This document shows, one piece after another, positions 34,505-42,699 of a DNA stretch of 53,281 nt (its first letter is position 1; every line of letters begins with the position of its first letter). The stretch is from CAG-877 sp045125935 (GTDB lineage: Bacteria; Bacillota_I; Bacilli_A; RF39; UBA660): NCBI GenBank assembly GCA_045125935.1, contig JBGVNW010000020.1, positions 1 through 53,281 of the forward strand, read 5' to 3'. A model generated the notes under the pieces. The model was given only the letters and a program-made list of their open reading frames with translations, was not told where the DNA came from and searched no databases. The translations under genes and the position numbers were made by a program.

Positions 34505-35086
34505 TTATTTTGTTAAAGCTTCAATAATTTCAGCTTTTTTCATGCCTGTAACATCAATTTTCTTTTCTGCAGCTACTTCTTTTAATTCAGCAACTGTCAT
34601 TTTAGAATAATCAACTGCTACTTTTTCATTTTTTACTTCTTTCTTTGCTTCAGCTTTTACTTCTTTTGTAGCTTTAGCAGCCTTAATAGTTACTTCATTA
34701 CCACAAACTTCTGTAGCTTTAGTAATCTTTCCAGCTTTACCATCTTTAGCAACTTTTACAAATTCTGCAAACATTTTTGGATCATTAATTGCGATTTCTG
34801 ATAACATTTTACGATTAACTTCAACACCAGCTTTAGTTAATCCTTCGATAAATCTTGAATAACTAATGTCGTTTTGACGGCATGCTGCGTTAATTCTTGT
34901 AATCCATAATTTTCTGAAATCTCTCTTCTTTTGTTTTCTGTCTCTAAATGCATATTGTCCAGAATGCATTAATTGTTCTTTTGCTGTTTTATATAATCTA
35001 TGTTTGCTACCAAAGTAACCTTTAGCTGCTTTTAAAACTTTTTTATGACGAGCTTTTGTAACTGCTCCATTCTTTACTCTTGCCAT
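34505..35086 (-). CDS. rplT: 50S ribosomal protein L20 with a Rho_N/SAP-like tail
   Basis: 193 residues; normal L20 has about 118. The core is clear: ARVKNGAVTKARHKKVLKAA, GYFGSKHRLYKTAKEQL, RKLWITRINAACR. From about 118 a Lys/Ala/Glu linker leads to MTVAELKEVAAEKKIDVTG and MKKAEIIEALTK (158-193), the same module as in S2. L20 is an early 23S binding protein and the usual repressor of the infC-rpmI-rplT operon. Ends 83 nt before rpsB. Confidence 0.97.
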   Translation of the reverse strand: MARVKNGAVTKARHKKVLKAAKGYFGSKHRLYKTAKEQLMHSGQYAFRDRKQKKRDFRKLWITRINAACRQNDISYSRFIEGLTKAGVEVNRKMLSEIAINDPKMFAEFVKVAKDGKAGKITKATEVCGNEVTIKAAKATKEVKAEAKKEVKNEKVAVDYSKMTVAELKEVAAEKKIDVTGMKKAEIIEALTK

Positions 35087-35112
35087 GTCTAATTCTCCTC
35101 CTTCTTAATTTA

Positions 35113-35298
35113 TTAGATTAAATTCTTTAATCTATTTTGGTCAGCTTTACTTAAATTTGACCCTTTTCTATTCTTTCTATTTGCTGCTGCTGATTTTGAA
35201 CCAGTGTTATGACGACTTCCTGGTCTTCCAATTTTGCAATCATTTTTACGTTTTGTTAAAACTTTAGCTGTTCCTTTATGTGTTTTAATTTTTGGCAT
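35113..35298 (-). CDS. rpmI: 50S ribosomal protein L35
   Basis: 61 residues. Highly basic, with MPKIKTHKGTAKVLTKRKN at the N-terminus; the middle has GSRHNTGSKSAAANRKNRKG. Slightly shorter than the usual 64-66 aa. Between infC and rplT as in most bacteria. Confidence 0.95.
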   Translation of the reverse strand: MPKIKTHKGTAKVLTKRKNDCKIGRPGSRHNTGSKSAAANRKNRKGSNLSKADQNRLKNLI

Positions 35299-35312
35299 AT
35301 TTCTTCCTCCTA

Positions 35313-35843
35313 CTATTTATCTTTCTTTGGTACTAACAACATAGTCATTGTCTTACCTTCTAACTTAGGCTTTTGTTCTATATCCGCATAATCTGCAACT
35401 CTCTCTGCAAAACGATCAAGTACATCTTTACCTAACTCAGTATGAGCTAATTGACGTCCTTTAAAACGAATTGTAAGCTTAATTCTATCTCCTTTTTCAA
35501 GATATTTAGTTGCATTTCTAAGTTTGGTCTCAAAATCTCCTACATCAATAACAGGTGATAAACGATACTCCTTAAGTTCAGACATACTAGCTTTTTGCTT
35601 CTTTAATGCCTCTTTTTCCTTCTTTTGTTTTTCGTAACGATATTTATTATAATCCATTACTTTACAAACAGGTGGATTAGCATTAGGACTAATAAGTACC
35701 AAGTCTAATGCTGCATAAGACGCTAATGTTAAAGCATCTTGAATTGACTTAACACCAACTTGTTCTCCATTTGGTCCAATTACCAATACTTCCTTAACTT
35801 TGATTTGTTCATTAATCAACATGTTATTCTTATTGTTTGCGAT
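35313..35843 (-). CDS. infC: Translation initiation factor IF-3, probable AUC start
   Basis: IF-3 prevents premature subunit joining and checks start codons. N-domain INEQIKVKEVLVIGPNGEQVG, linker, and C-domain KEYRLSPVIDVGDFETKL..ATKYLEKGDRIKLTIRFKGR. The frame stays open up to 35906, but the ATG at 35858 is part of the Shine-Dalgarno sequence (ATGGAGGTG). The in-frame ATC at 35843 lies 8 nt after GGAGG and gives a 176-aa protein of normal length. Use of AUU/AUA/AUC is the known device by which IF-3 limits its own synthesis. Confidence 0.93.
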   Translation of the reverse strand: MANNKNNMLINEQIKVKEVLVIGPNGEQVGVKSIQDALTLASYAALDLVLISPNANPPVCKVMDYNKYRYEKQKKEKEALKKQKASMSELKEYRLSPVIDVGDFETKLRNATKYLEKGDRIKLTIRFKGRQLAHTELGKDVLDRFAERVADYADIEQKPKLEGKTMTMLLVPKKDK

Positions 35844-35857
35844 ATCCAACACCTCCA

Positions 35858-35990
35858 TAAAATAAGAAAAGCGGATATAAACTTTATATCCACTCAAAAA
35901 CCACAATAAATAAACTACTTATTCGGCATTTGACCCATCGCTATTCGCTGATCAGGTGGATATAAATCTCTTTCCTTTTTCTTTCGACTA
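35858..35990 (-). ncRNA. L20-type leader of infC-rpmI-rplT
   Basis: A leader of about 130 nt. Segment TTTATATCCAC (35956-35966) is perfectly complementary to GTGGATATAAA (35883-35893), which is also the 5' arm of the terminator. The RNA can therefore form an antiterminator or a terminator but not both. In Bacillus the L20 leader works by attenuation when L20 binds; that L20 is the effector here is inference. Confidence 0.75.
35863..35893 (-). terminator. Attenuator terminator in the infC leader
   Basis: Minus strand GTGGATAT-AAAGTTT-ATATCCGC followed by TTTTCTTATTTT, just before the infC Shine-Dalgarno sequence. Confidence 0.85.
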
Positions 35991-35995
35991 GTAAT

Positions 35996-36024
35996 ATTAT
36001 ATTCATCAAGTCTCACATTGTCAA
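35996..36024 (-). promoter_or_regulatory. Sigma-A promoter of infC operon
   Basis: Perfect TTGACA at 36019-36024 and TATAAT at 35996-36001, spacer 17 nt. Confidence 0.92.
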
Positions 36025-36051
36025 CATTTTTTTGTTATTTCAGCTCACTTT

Positions 36052-36834
36052 TTACTTCTTTAATAATTTTTTAGCATCATGTTCTTTAAAAAACGCCCCA
36101 GTAAAATGCCTACCAGCCTTATCCGGATACAATTTTGATAAACTATTCGAATAATAATTTGGATTTGTAATAGTATCAGTTTGATTATAAAAAACATGAC
36201 TAGTTGAAAGATTTCTCATAACCATTTGTTTTGCAATAGCACCTCTCATATTAATATGAAATAAATTATCTTCGCCTAGATAAATGTTATCTTTCCATAA
36301 TTCTTCATCTAATGCCCATGCTGGATACTTATCATAAGTCCACGTATCAGCAGCACAAGCTCCTACATAAACAAGCAAATCATCATCACAACATTTATAC
36401 GCATCTTGTAGTGCATCGGCTACCATAATTGGCATTTTTTTATCAATCAAAGAAGCACTACAATGAGCAACTGCCATAACACCTTTCTTCATATCAGCCA
36501 TCATTATAACGGGACAATCCGCAACAGGATGCCCAATTACAACTCCTAAAACTTTATCATTAATAATTAAAATATCCTCTGATATATCAGTCCACCCATC
36601 AGGATAAGCTTCTACATAATCATCAGTAATTTCAAAATAAGAACCATTTTTCATCTCCTGAGAAGCCATATACATTTTACGTCCATCAAAACCAAATGCT
36701 TCACCAACTGACAATCTGTTCTTCATAAACAAATCTTTAATTTCTAAATCACTAAGTCCCGCAGGATAAAAGTTTTTATTTAAATTCATATTACCAAATC
36801 TTTTTCCGGTTTCAATTAATCTAATGTTTCCCAT
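36052..36834 (-). CDS. Divergent laccase-domain (PgeF/YlmD family) protein
   Basis: 260 residues resembling the PgeF/YfiH family of multicopper-like purine nucleoside phosphorylases: GLSDLEIKDLFMKNR, DKVLGVVIGHPVADCPVIMMAD, VMAVAHCSASLIDKKMP, VYVGACAADTWTYDK. The Cys (ADCP) and second His (VAHC) ligands are present. The first His, normally in Q(V/M)HG, seems missing (MASQEMKNG), and the HxGWRG motif is replaced by HCSASL. Catalysis may be altered or lost. Stand-alone gene upstream of the infC leader reading in the same direction. Confidence 0.72.
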   Translation of the reverse strand: MGNIRLIETGKRFGNMNLNKNFYPAGLSDLEIKDLFMKNRLSVGEAFGFDGRKMYMASQEMKNGSYFEITDDYVEAYPDGWTDISEDILIINDKVLGVVIGHPVADCPVIMMADMKKGVMAVAHCSASLIDKKMPIMVADALQDAYKCCDDDLLVYVGACAADTWTYDKYPAWALDEELWKDNIYLGEDNLFHINMRGAIAKQMVMRNLSTSHVFYNQTDTITNPNYYSNSLSKLYPDKAGRHFTGAFFKEHDAKKLLKK

Positions 36835-36898
36835 AGTTCACCTCAAACACTTGTTATATTATACAGAAAAAAACAAACAAATAGAATACCAAATTTAA

Positions 36899-37621
36899 CT
36901 AATTATAAACTTTATCTTCAAGCTTAGCACTTCTATTCCTAGCAGCACTAATAAAACTATCGATTATTTTTCTCGAATCTTCATCAAATGAATAGCTAAT
37001 TTCTGGATGCCACTGAACTCCAACATTAAAGCTATCTCCTGGATATTCCATTCCTTCAATAAAACCATCTTCACTTAAGGCAACAGTTTTATAAATATTA
37101 TTACTTGTAACATGATACTTATGAAAACTATTAACCAGTAGCTCTTCTTTGCCTAAGATATCATAAAGTCTACTATTCTTATTAATCTTAACCTTATGCG
37201 AAAACCCCTCATCAGACTCCTGCTTATGATTAATATCACTATCATTTTCTTTCAAACAAATATCCTCGTTATAGCAACTCATCATCTGCATACCCAAACA
37301 AATTCCAAGTACAGGTATCTTCTTTTCAATTACAACTTCTAACAAATAACGATCATATGGTGTAAACTTTATCCCTCCCGGAAACAATACCCCATCACAT
37401 TTATCTAACATATCACTAATAAGCATCTTTTCCTCTTCTGTTAGTTCAGGAAACTCATTCCCTTTCGTATAGAAATAATTAACATCTTGAACAGGAGTAA
37501 GTGAAAAAATAACTCCCCCAGCTTTTTGAATACTGCGTCTAACTGTCTCACTCATATATAAAATAGGTCTTCCATCACTCAAACATTGATATCTAAGTGG
37601 AACTCCAATAATAGGTTTCAT
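36899..37621 (-). CDS. Class I glutamine amidotransferase (peptidase C26)
   Basis: 240 residues of the gamma-glutamyl-gamma-aminobutyrate hydrolase (PuuD-like) family. Starts KPIIGVPLRY, the nucleophile elbow is VLGICLGMQMM, and the His-Glu pair is GVQWHPEIS. It would hydrolyse gamma-glutamyl amides in polyamine or related catabolism. No synthetase or polyamine genes are next to it, so the substrate is open. Confidence 0.88.
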   Translation of the reverse strand: MKPIIGVPLRYQCLSDGRPILYMSETVRRSIQKAGGVIFSLTPVQDVNYFYTKGNEFPELTEEEKMLISDMLDKCDGVLFPGGIKFTPYDRYLLEVVIEKKIPVLGICLGMQMMSCYNEDICLKENDSDINHKQESDEGFSHKVKINKNSRLYDILGKEELLVNSFHKYHVTSNNIYKTVALSEDGFIEGMEYPGDSFNVGVQWHPEISYSFDEDSRKIIDSFISAARNRSAKLEDKVYN

Positions 37622-37644
37622 AATATCCCTCCCAATAACAAATA

Positions 37645-37674
37645 AATAAGAAAAGAGAAAAAACTTTTCTCTTT
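37645..37674 (-). terminator. Terminator of the glyS operon
   Basis: Minus strand AAAGAGAAAA-gtt-TTTTCTCTTT followed by TCTTATTT, directly after the stop at 37679. Confidence 0.85.
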
Positions 37675-37678
37675 CCTA

Positions 37679-38203
37679 CTAAGCTATTTCATTATCTAAT
37701 TTCTCATAAACTGATTTATCTTCAAATTCAAATCTACTACTAGAAATTTTCTCTTCTACAAGATTATCTCCATCAATTGAAAATAGTAATGCTCTTAAAT
37801 GTTCAACAATTTCATCAAGATTATCTCCAACAGCTTTTCTTACTTCTATCGCAATTTTATTAGTTTCATCATTACCCTTCAACACAAATTTCTCAATCGA
37901 GTCTTCTAAACCTAATTTTGTCCTCGCAATACTTAAGATTCCTGCCTTTTCTTTAATAATCATTGTAGCAGCCGCTAAATTATAAATACCATCATCAAAC
38001 ATATGTGTATCCCCATATAATTCCTGTAATGTATCCTGTCTTTCAACACCAAGTCTTTTAGCAATTCTATAAGCTTCAGCTAATTCTTTTCTTTCAATCC
38101 AAGATAGTTTTAAATACTCCTCTTCAGAAAGTCCTAACACATCACGAACAATCATATAGGCTTCTCTTTCATTAGGAAAATCGACAACCTCTTCAAATCT
38201 CAT
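37679..38203 (-). CDS. Hypothetical protein downstream of glyS
   Basis: 174 residues, mostly helical and acidic, no known motif. Text such as LSEEEYLKLSWIERKELAEAYRIAKRLGV and EKFVLKGNDETNKIAIEVRKA suggests two helical bundles. It begins 11 nt after glyS and is the last gene before the terminator, so it is part of the glycine T-box operon. Confidence 0.6.
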   Translation of the reverse strand: MRFEEVVDFPNEREAYMIVRDVLGLSEEEYLKLSWIERKELAEAYRIAKRLGVERQDTLQELYGDTHMFDDGIYNLAAATMIIKEKAGILSIARTKLGLEDSIEKFVLKGNDETNKIAIEVRKAVGDNLDEIVEHLRALLFSIDGDNLVEEKISSSRFEFEDKSVYEKLDNEIA

Positions 38204-38214
38204 ATTATTCTCCC

Positions 38215-39591
38215 TTAAAATTTTATTCTCTTTTCTACGTAATCAATTACTTCTTCAACCTTAAGTACTACTTGTTCCATTGTATCTCTATCTCTTAGAG
38301 TAACAGTACCATTATTTAATGTTTCATCATCAATAGTAATACAGAATGGTGTACCAATCGCATCTTGTCTTCTATAACGTTTACCAATTGATCCAGCCTC
38401 ATCATAACTAGTCATAAAGCAAGCACTTAAATTTTTATAAAGTTCTTTTGCCTTTTCACCATGATATTTCTTATTAAGTGGAAGTACTGCTACTTTCATA
38501 GGAGCTAGATATGGATGGAATTTCATAACTTCACGAGTATCTCCATTTTCTAGAGCCTCTTCTTCATAAGCATTACATAACACTGTAAGTACAGTTCTTT
38601 CAACACCTACACTTGGTTCAATAACATATGGAATATATTTTTCATTTGTCTCTGGATCTAAATATGTTTGAGGAATACCAGATACTTTTTGATGTTGACC
38701 TAAATCATAGTCAGTACGAGAAGCAATTCCCCATAATTCTCCCCAACCAAATGGGAATAAATATTCAATATCTGTAGTTGCATTACTATAAAAACTTAAC
38801 TCTTCTTTAGAATGATCTCTAAATCTTAAGTTTTCTTCTTTAATTCCTAAATCTAATAAGAATTTACGACAAGTATCTTTATAATATTGATGCCATTCAA
38901 GTTCAGTTCCTGGTTTACAGAAAAATTCAAGTTCCATTTGTTCAAATTCACGAACACGGAAAATAAAGTTTCCTGGTGTAATTTCATTTCTAAAACTCTT
39001 ACCTACTTGCCCAATACCAAAAGGTACTTTTAAACGCATACTTCTTTGTACATTTAAGAAATCAACAAATATTCCTTGCGCAGTTTCTGGTCTTAAATAA
39101 ATTGTATTTTTACTATCTTCAGTAACTCCTTGAAAAGTCTTAAACATTAAATTAAATTCACGAATATCAGTATAATTAAATGCTCCACATTTTGGACAAA
39201 CAACATGATGTTCTTCAACCAAATTCATTAATTCTTCGTGACTAAGTCCTCCGGCTTCTGGTAAAATTCCAGCTTCTTCTATTAACTTATCAACACGATG
39301 TCTACTATGACATTCTTTACAATCAATAAGTGGATCAGAGAAAGTTTGAATATGTCCACTTGCTTCCCAAGTCTTAGGATTCATCAAAATTGCTGAATCA
39401 AGACCTACATTATTAGGATCTTCTTGAATAAATTTTTTCTTCCAAGCTCTTTTAACATTTTCTTTTAATTCTGCACCTAACGGTCCAAAATCCCAAGTAT
39501 TTGCAAGTCCTCCATATATTTCACTACCTTGATAAATAAATCCATATTGCTTACAATAAGCAACTAATTTTTCCATAGTTAATTTTTCCAT
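38215..39591 (-). CDS. glyS: Glycine-tRNA ligase, single-chain (alpha2) type
   Basis: 458 residues, the homodimeric class II enzyme also found in Mollicutes, some Bacilli and eukaryotes, not the alpha/beta GlyQ-GlyS type. Motifs: YGGLANTWDFGPLG at the N-terminus, motif 2 SFRNEITPGNFIFRVREFEQME, motif 3 YVIEPSVGVERTVL, and a C-terminal anticodon-binding domain (VAVLPLNKKYHGEKA..). Four Cys (CKECH and CPKCG) form a small zinc insertion. Preceded without a gap by an unknown gene and the T-box leader. Confidence 0.97.
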   Translation of the reverse strand: MEKLTMEKLVAYCKQYGFIYQGSEIYGGLANTWDFGPLGAELKENVKRAWKKKFIQEDPNNVGLDSAILMNPKTWEASGHIQTFSDPLIDCKECHSRHRVDKLIEEAGILPEAGGLSHEELMNLVEEHHVVCPKCGAFNYTDIREFNLMFKTFQGVTEDSKNTIYLRPETAQGIFVDFLNVQRSMRLKVPFGIGQVGKSFRNEITPGNFIFRVREFEQMELEFFCKPGTELEWHQYYKDTCRKFLLDLGIKEENLRFRDHSKEELSFYSNATTDIEYLFPFGWGELWGIASRTDYDLGQHQKVSGIPQTYLDPETNEKYIPYVIEPSVGVERTVLTVLCNAYEEEALENGDTREVMKFHPYLAPMKVAVLPLNKKYHGEKAKELYKNLSACFMTSYDEAGSIGKRYRRQDAIGTPFCITIDDETLNNGTVTLRDRDTMEQVVLKVEEVIDYVEKRIKF

Positions 39592-40434
39592 TTAAAATTC
39601 CTCCATTTTCATTTGATATATTTTTCCTTCAACTTCTTCTTGTTTTCTTCTTTCATTCCAAACTCTTTGGTTATGTTCCGAAACAAACGCCTCTGCAGCA
39701 GGAACAAGCTCTCTTGATATACGAATAGATCTATCATAATAATCTTTATCAACAATTACATATTCTGTATTAAGAAAGCCAAACCTATCAGTATCTTTAA
39801 CCTCTTCAGTATCCGCAATCCTATCTCCCATAATCATCGATATTGCTCTCCCAAAAAATGCAAGTTCCTCTTCTCTAACGTATGGAACATAGTTTCCATC
39901 TTGACTAGCAGCTAAACAAAAGACAACGTCTCTATTCTTATCAGCTTCTAAAGATATAGTCTCATCAGAAGGAACACCATTTATCGTATAATAAGCATTT
40001 CCTACATCAAATCCAAACACAAAATTTCGATACCCCTCTAGTCCAATTAAAAATTCCTCTCGATCGAAACTATATTTAGCAAAAATCTTTTTACTAATCT
40101 CTTCACTAGGGACAGTTCTAAATCTCATTCTCTTACCAAGAACGCTATCAATTATTAAAGGATAAAAATTTCCTTGTAAATATGTATTTTCAAATATAGA
40201 ATTAATCTTATTATAATCTAAAAAATAATCTGATACCAGTCCCTTAACAGAATCATCATCACACTTTTTAATTCTAGATGATATTGCTTGTTTAGATCTA
40301 GTGCGTTTTGGCCCAAAATCTTTAGAAACTAATCTTCCAACTTTATCGTATCTTTGAACAATCATCTTTCTATCATGAATAGTTATCTGTTGATAATAGT
40401 TAGAATCAAGTATTCTTTTACCTTCAACTTCCAT
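39592..40434 (-). CDS. Hypothetical protein, first gene after the glycine T-box
   Basis: 280 residues, no recognised domain. N-terminus resembles a small beta-rich unit (ITIHDRKMIVQRYDKVGRL), the middle has VFGFDVGNAYYTINGVPSDE, and the C-terminus is a charged helix (AFVSEHNQRVWNERRKQEEV). Its stop and the glyS ATG are adjacent, so the two are cotranscribed and responsive to glycine charging. It may be peculiar to this lineage. Confidence 0.6.
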   Translation of the reverse strand: MEVEGKRILDSNYYQQITIHDRKMIVQRYDKVGRLVSKDFGPKRTRSKQAISSRIKKCDDDSVKGLVSDYFLDYNKINSIFENTYLQGNFYPLIIDSVLGKRMRFRTVPSEEISKKIFAKYSFDREEFLIGLEGYRNFVFGFDVGNAYYTINGVPSDETISLEADKNRDVVFCLAASQDGNYVPYVREEELAFFGRAISMIMGDRIADTEEVKDTDRFGFLNTEYVIVDKDYYDRSIRISRELVPAAEAFVSEHNQRVWNERRKQEEVEGKIYQMKMEEF

Positions 40435-40448
40435 GTAAAACCTCCCTT

Positions 40449-40576
40449 AAAAAATAAAAACTTCTAGAATAATTATAAGGACGAAAATAAATTCCGCGGT
40501 TCCACCTTACTTATTCTAGAAGAATCATCTCTTAAACATACTGCTCACGGTTTTCCACACCGGTCATCACACTTAT
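40449..40576 (-). ncRNA. Short T-box leader upstream of glyS
   Basis: T-box core AAGGTGGAACCGCGG at 40494-40508; terminator arms CTTCTAGAATAA/TTATTCTAGAAG at 40461-40472 and 40511-40522 followed by T-rich DNA. Between the predicted start (about 40576) and the antiterminator only some 50-60 nt remain, with one small hairpin (CGGT-GTGGAAA-ACCG). A normal stem I of about 100 nt does not fit. I cannot name the specifier codon with certainty; glycine is inferred from glyS. Confidence 0.85.
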
Positions 40577-40578
40577 AC

Positions 40579-40848
40579 CTATAATATACTAACGTTTTCT
40601 AAACTTGTCAAGTTAATCCTATTCAAAGAATTTCTCTTAATTTTACGTTTCTTTATATACAATTCTATCTCACACCCAGAACTCATAAAACTATATAAAG
40701 CATATAAATCAAAAAGAATAAATACATATCTAAACATACTTTCCGTAATTCCAAACATCCAAGTAAAGAAAATTAAACCTATCCCTGATAAGACTAAACA
40801 TATCAAATCAATAATCACTAATTTGTTCTCATCTTTCTTCGTAATCAT
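40579..40848 (-). CDS. Small membrane protein
   Basis: 89 residues: two hydrophobic segments (LVIIDLICLVLSGIGLIFFT and a second around MFRYVFILFDLYALYSFM), then a basic C-terminus (IKKRKIKRN). ATG at 40848 follows AGGGGG; a longer frame to 40902 lacks such a signal. The 3' end contains the promoter of the glyS leader. Function unknown. Confidence 0.6.
   Translation of the reverse strand: MITKKDENKLVIIDLICLVLSGIGLIFFTWMFGITESMFRYVFILFDLYALYSFMSSGCEIELYIKKRKIKRNSLNRINLTSLENVSIL
40583..40611 (-). promoter_or_regulatory. Sigma-A promoter of the glyS leader
   Basis: Perfect TTGACA at 40606-40611, 17-nt spacer, TATATT at 40583-40588. It lies within the 3' end of the small membrane protein gene. 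Confidence 0.85.
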
Positions 40849-40917
40849 TATAATCCCCCTAAATTGGCTCATAATAATACTACTAAAAAATAAATTTGTC
40901 AATTTACTCTTTTTACC

Positions 40918-41667
40918 TCACATATTCAATTGATTTATCTTTCTGACAAAGTCCCGACTCTTAACATAAAGACCTGTATATCTATCATAATATTGTTCTA
41001 AAAATTGACTAATTTCATGATTAACCTCTGAAGATACATCTAACTTTGTAATATTTTTAATATCAACATAATAAAACAATCTAATCATCTTAATAGTCTT
41101 TTCACTAACTAATCCCTCATTGTTATAACAGTTTTTACAAATATAACCTGAAGTATCAGCAGATATCGTCACAATAGCTTTATCACTACCACAACTACTA
41201 CAAGAATCAAGACTTGGACTAACACCTAAATAATCAAGTAATTTTAATTGTAAAATATTAGTTAAAGATACTGGACTAAGTCCTTCTTCTAATTTTACTA
41301 ATGCTCCACTTACTATGTCAAAAATACTTGGATCATTATTTTGTCTAACTACTTGAAGAACTAAATCAATCATAAAAGAAGCATAACTAATCTTCTCTAA
41401 ATCCATAATGGTCTTCGAAAAAGAATTAATCAAATCAACACCTATCAAAGTAGACATTCCATTTTGTTTAAAATAAACATGAAATGTCCCATATATCAGT
41501 TTTCGACTAACTCCTCGGAGCTTACTTTTAACATTACGACATCCCTTTGACATAATTCCAATAAGTCCATATTCTTTAGTTAAAACATTTAATATTTTAC
41601 TAGACTCACTATAATTAGTCTCACTTAATACTATTCCTTCAAAACTTTCTATCTTCAACCAAATCAC
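40918..41667 (-). CDS. recO: DNA repair protein RecO
   Basis: 249 residues: OB-fold N-terminus (SFEGIVLSETNYSESSKILNV, then EYGLIGIMSKGCRN), helical domain, and a zinc motif CSSCGSDK..CKNCY. Loads RecA at gaps with RecF/RecR. It starts with GTG at 41667, overlapping the yqzL stop by 4 nt (GTGA), behind AAGAAG. Confidence 0.95.
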   Translation of the reverse strand: MIWLKIESFEGIVLSETNYSESSKILNVLTKEYGLIGIMSKGCRNVKSKLRGVSRKLIYGTFHVYFKQNGMSTLIGVDLINSFSKTIMDLEKISYASFMIDLVLQVVRQNNDPSIFDIVSGALVKLEEGLSPVSLTNILQLKLLDYLGVSPSLDSCSSCGSDKAIVTISADTSGYICKNCYNNEGLVSEKTIKMIRLFYYVDIKNITKLDVSSEVNHEISQFLEQYYDRYTGLYVKSRDFVRKINQLNM

Positions 41668-41747
41668 TTCTTCTTAATTTCTTGTAATAAATTGTAATAT
41701 TTAATATCACCTGTTTTTTTAAATAAATCCCATAAAATTTCTATCAT
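41664..41747 (-). CDS. yqzL: YqzL-family small protein
   Basis: 27 residues (MIEILWDLFKKTGDI, then YYNLLQEIKKK). It matches the YqzL family in length, the W..F..TG(D/N) motif and place between era and recO. Function unknown; conserved in spore-forming Bacillota. Too short for ordinary gene calling. Confidence 0.82.
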   Translation of the reverse strand: MIEILWDLFKKTGDIKYYNLLQEIKKK

Positions 41748-41808
41748 AAAATCACCTCTATTAATATAGTGGTGATTTTAAAAAATTATTATTCAAAATT
41801 TAAAAAAA

Positions 41809-42699
41809 TTATTCATCTTCATCTTTAAGACCAAGTTCTAAGAAATACTTTTCTTGATCTCGCCAATTCTTCAATGTCTTAACATAAGTCTCTAAAAATA
41901 CTTTTTTGCCTAAGAAATTTTCCATATCAACTCTCGCTCTCGAACCAATTTCTTTAAGCATAGAACCATTTCTACCAATAACAATCTTTTTTAGATTATC
42001 TCTATCTACAACAATCAGTACTTGTATATGAACAACCTTCTCATCTTCTTCATAATTTTCTACATAACAAGTAACTGTATGGGGAATTTCATCATGTGTA
42101 AGTTCCATTACTTTTTCACGTACTAATTCTGCCATAATAAAACGTGTTGTCACATTAGTTAACTCATCTTCTGAATAAATTGCCTCACTTTCTGGTAAAG
42201 CTTTCTTTATACAAGTAATTAATGTATCAATATTATCTTTTTTCATAGCTGAAATAGGAATAATTTCTGCAAAATCATATAATTCTTTTAATTTAGAAAT
42301 TTCTTTAAGTAATATTTCTTTATTTTTAACTTGATCAATTTTATTTAAAAGTAAAAATACTGGTACTCCTTTATCCTTAATTCTGTTAAGGACAAATTCA
42401 TCTCCCTTACCAAAACCTTTCGAAATATCGACTAAAAATAATATAATATCTACTCCTTCAGTAGAATTATAAGCTTTTTTATTTAAAAGATTCCCTAACT
42501 TATGTGTAGGTTTATGAATTCCTGGAGTATCTACAAATATAATTTGAGAATCACTATCATTATAAATTCCTTGAATAACATTTCTAGTCGTTCCACTAAC
42601 ATTAGAAGTAATTGCAAGCTTCATTCCAAGTAAACTATTAAGAAGAGTACTTTTACCAACATTAGGACGACCTACTAAACTAACAAATCCGCATTTCAT
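41809..42699 (-). CDS. era: GTPase Era
   Basis: 296 residues: G1 GRPNVGKSTLLN, G3 DTPGIHKP, G4 NKID, then a KH domain (IVVDRDNLKKIVIGRNGSMLKEIG). Binds 16S rRNA near the 3' end during 30S maturation. Its ATG overlaps the cdd stop by one base. Confidence 0.97.
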   Translation of the reverse strand: MKCGFVSLVGRPNVGKSTLLNSLLGMKLAITSNVSGTTRNVIQGIYNDSDSQIIFVDTPGIHKPTHKLGNLLNKKAYNSTEGVDIILFLVDISKGFGKGDEFVLNRIKDKGVPVFLLLNKIDQVKNKEILLKEISKLKELYDFAEIIPISAMKKDNIDTLITCIKKALPESEAIYSEDELTNVTTRFIMAELVREKVMELTHDEIPHTVTCYVENYEEDEKVVHIQVLIVVDRDNLKKIVIGRNGSMLKEIGSRARVDMENFLGKKVFLETYVKTLKNWRDQEKYFLELGLKDEDE

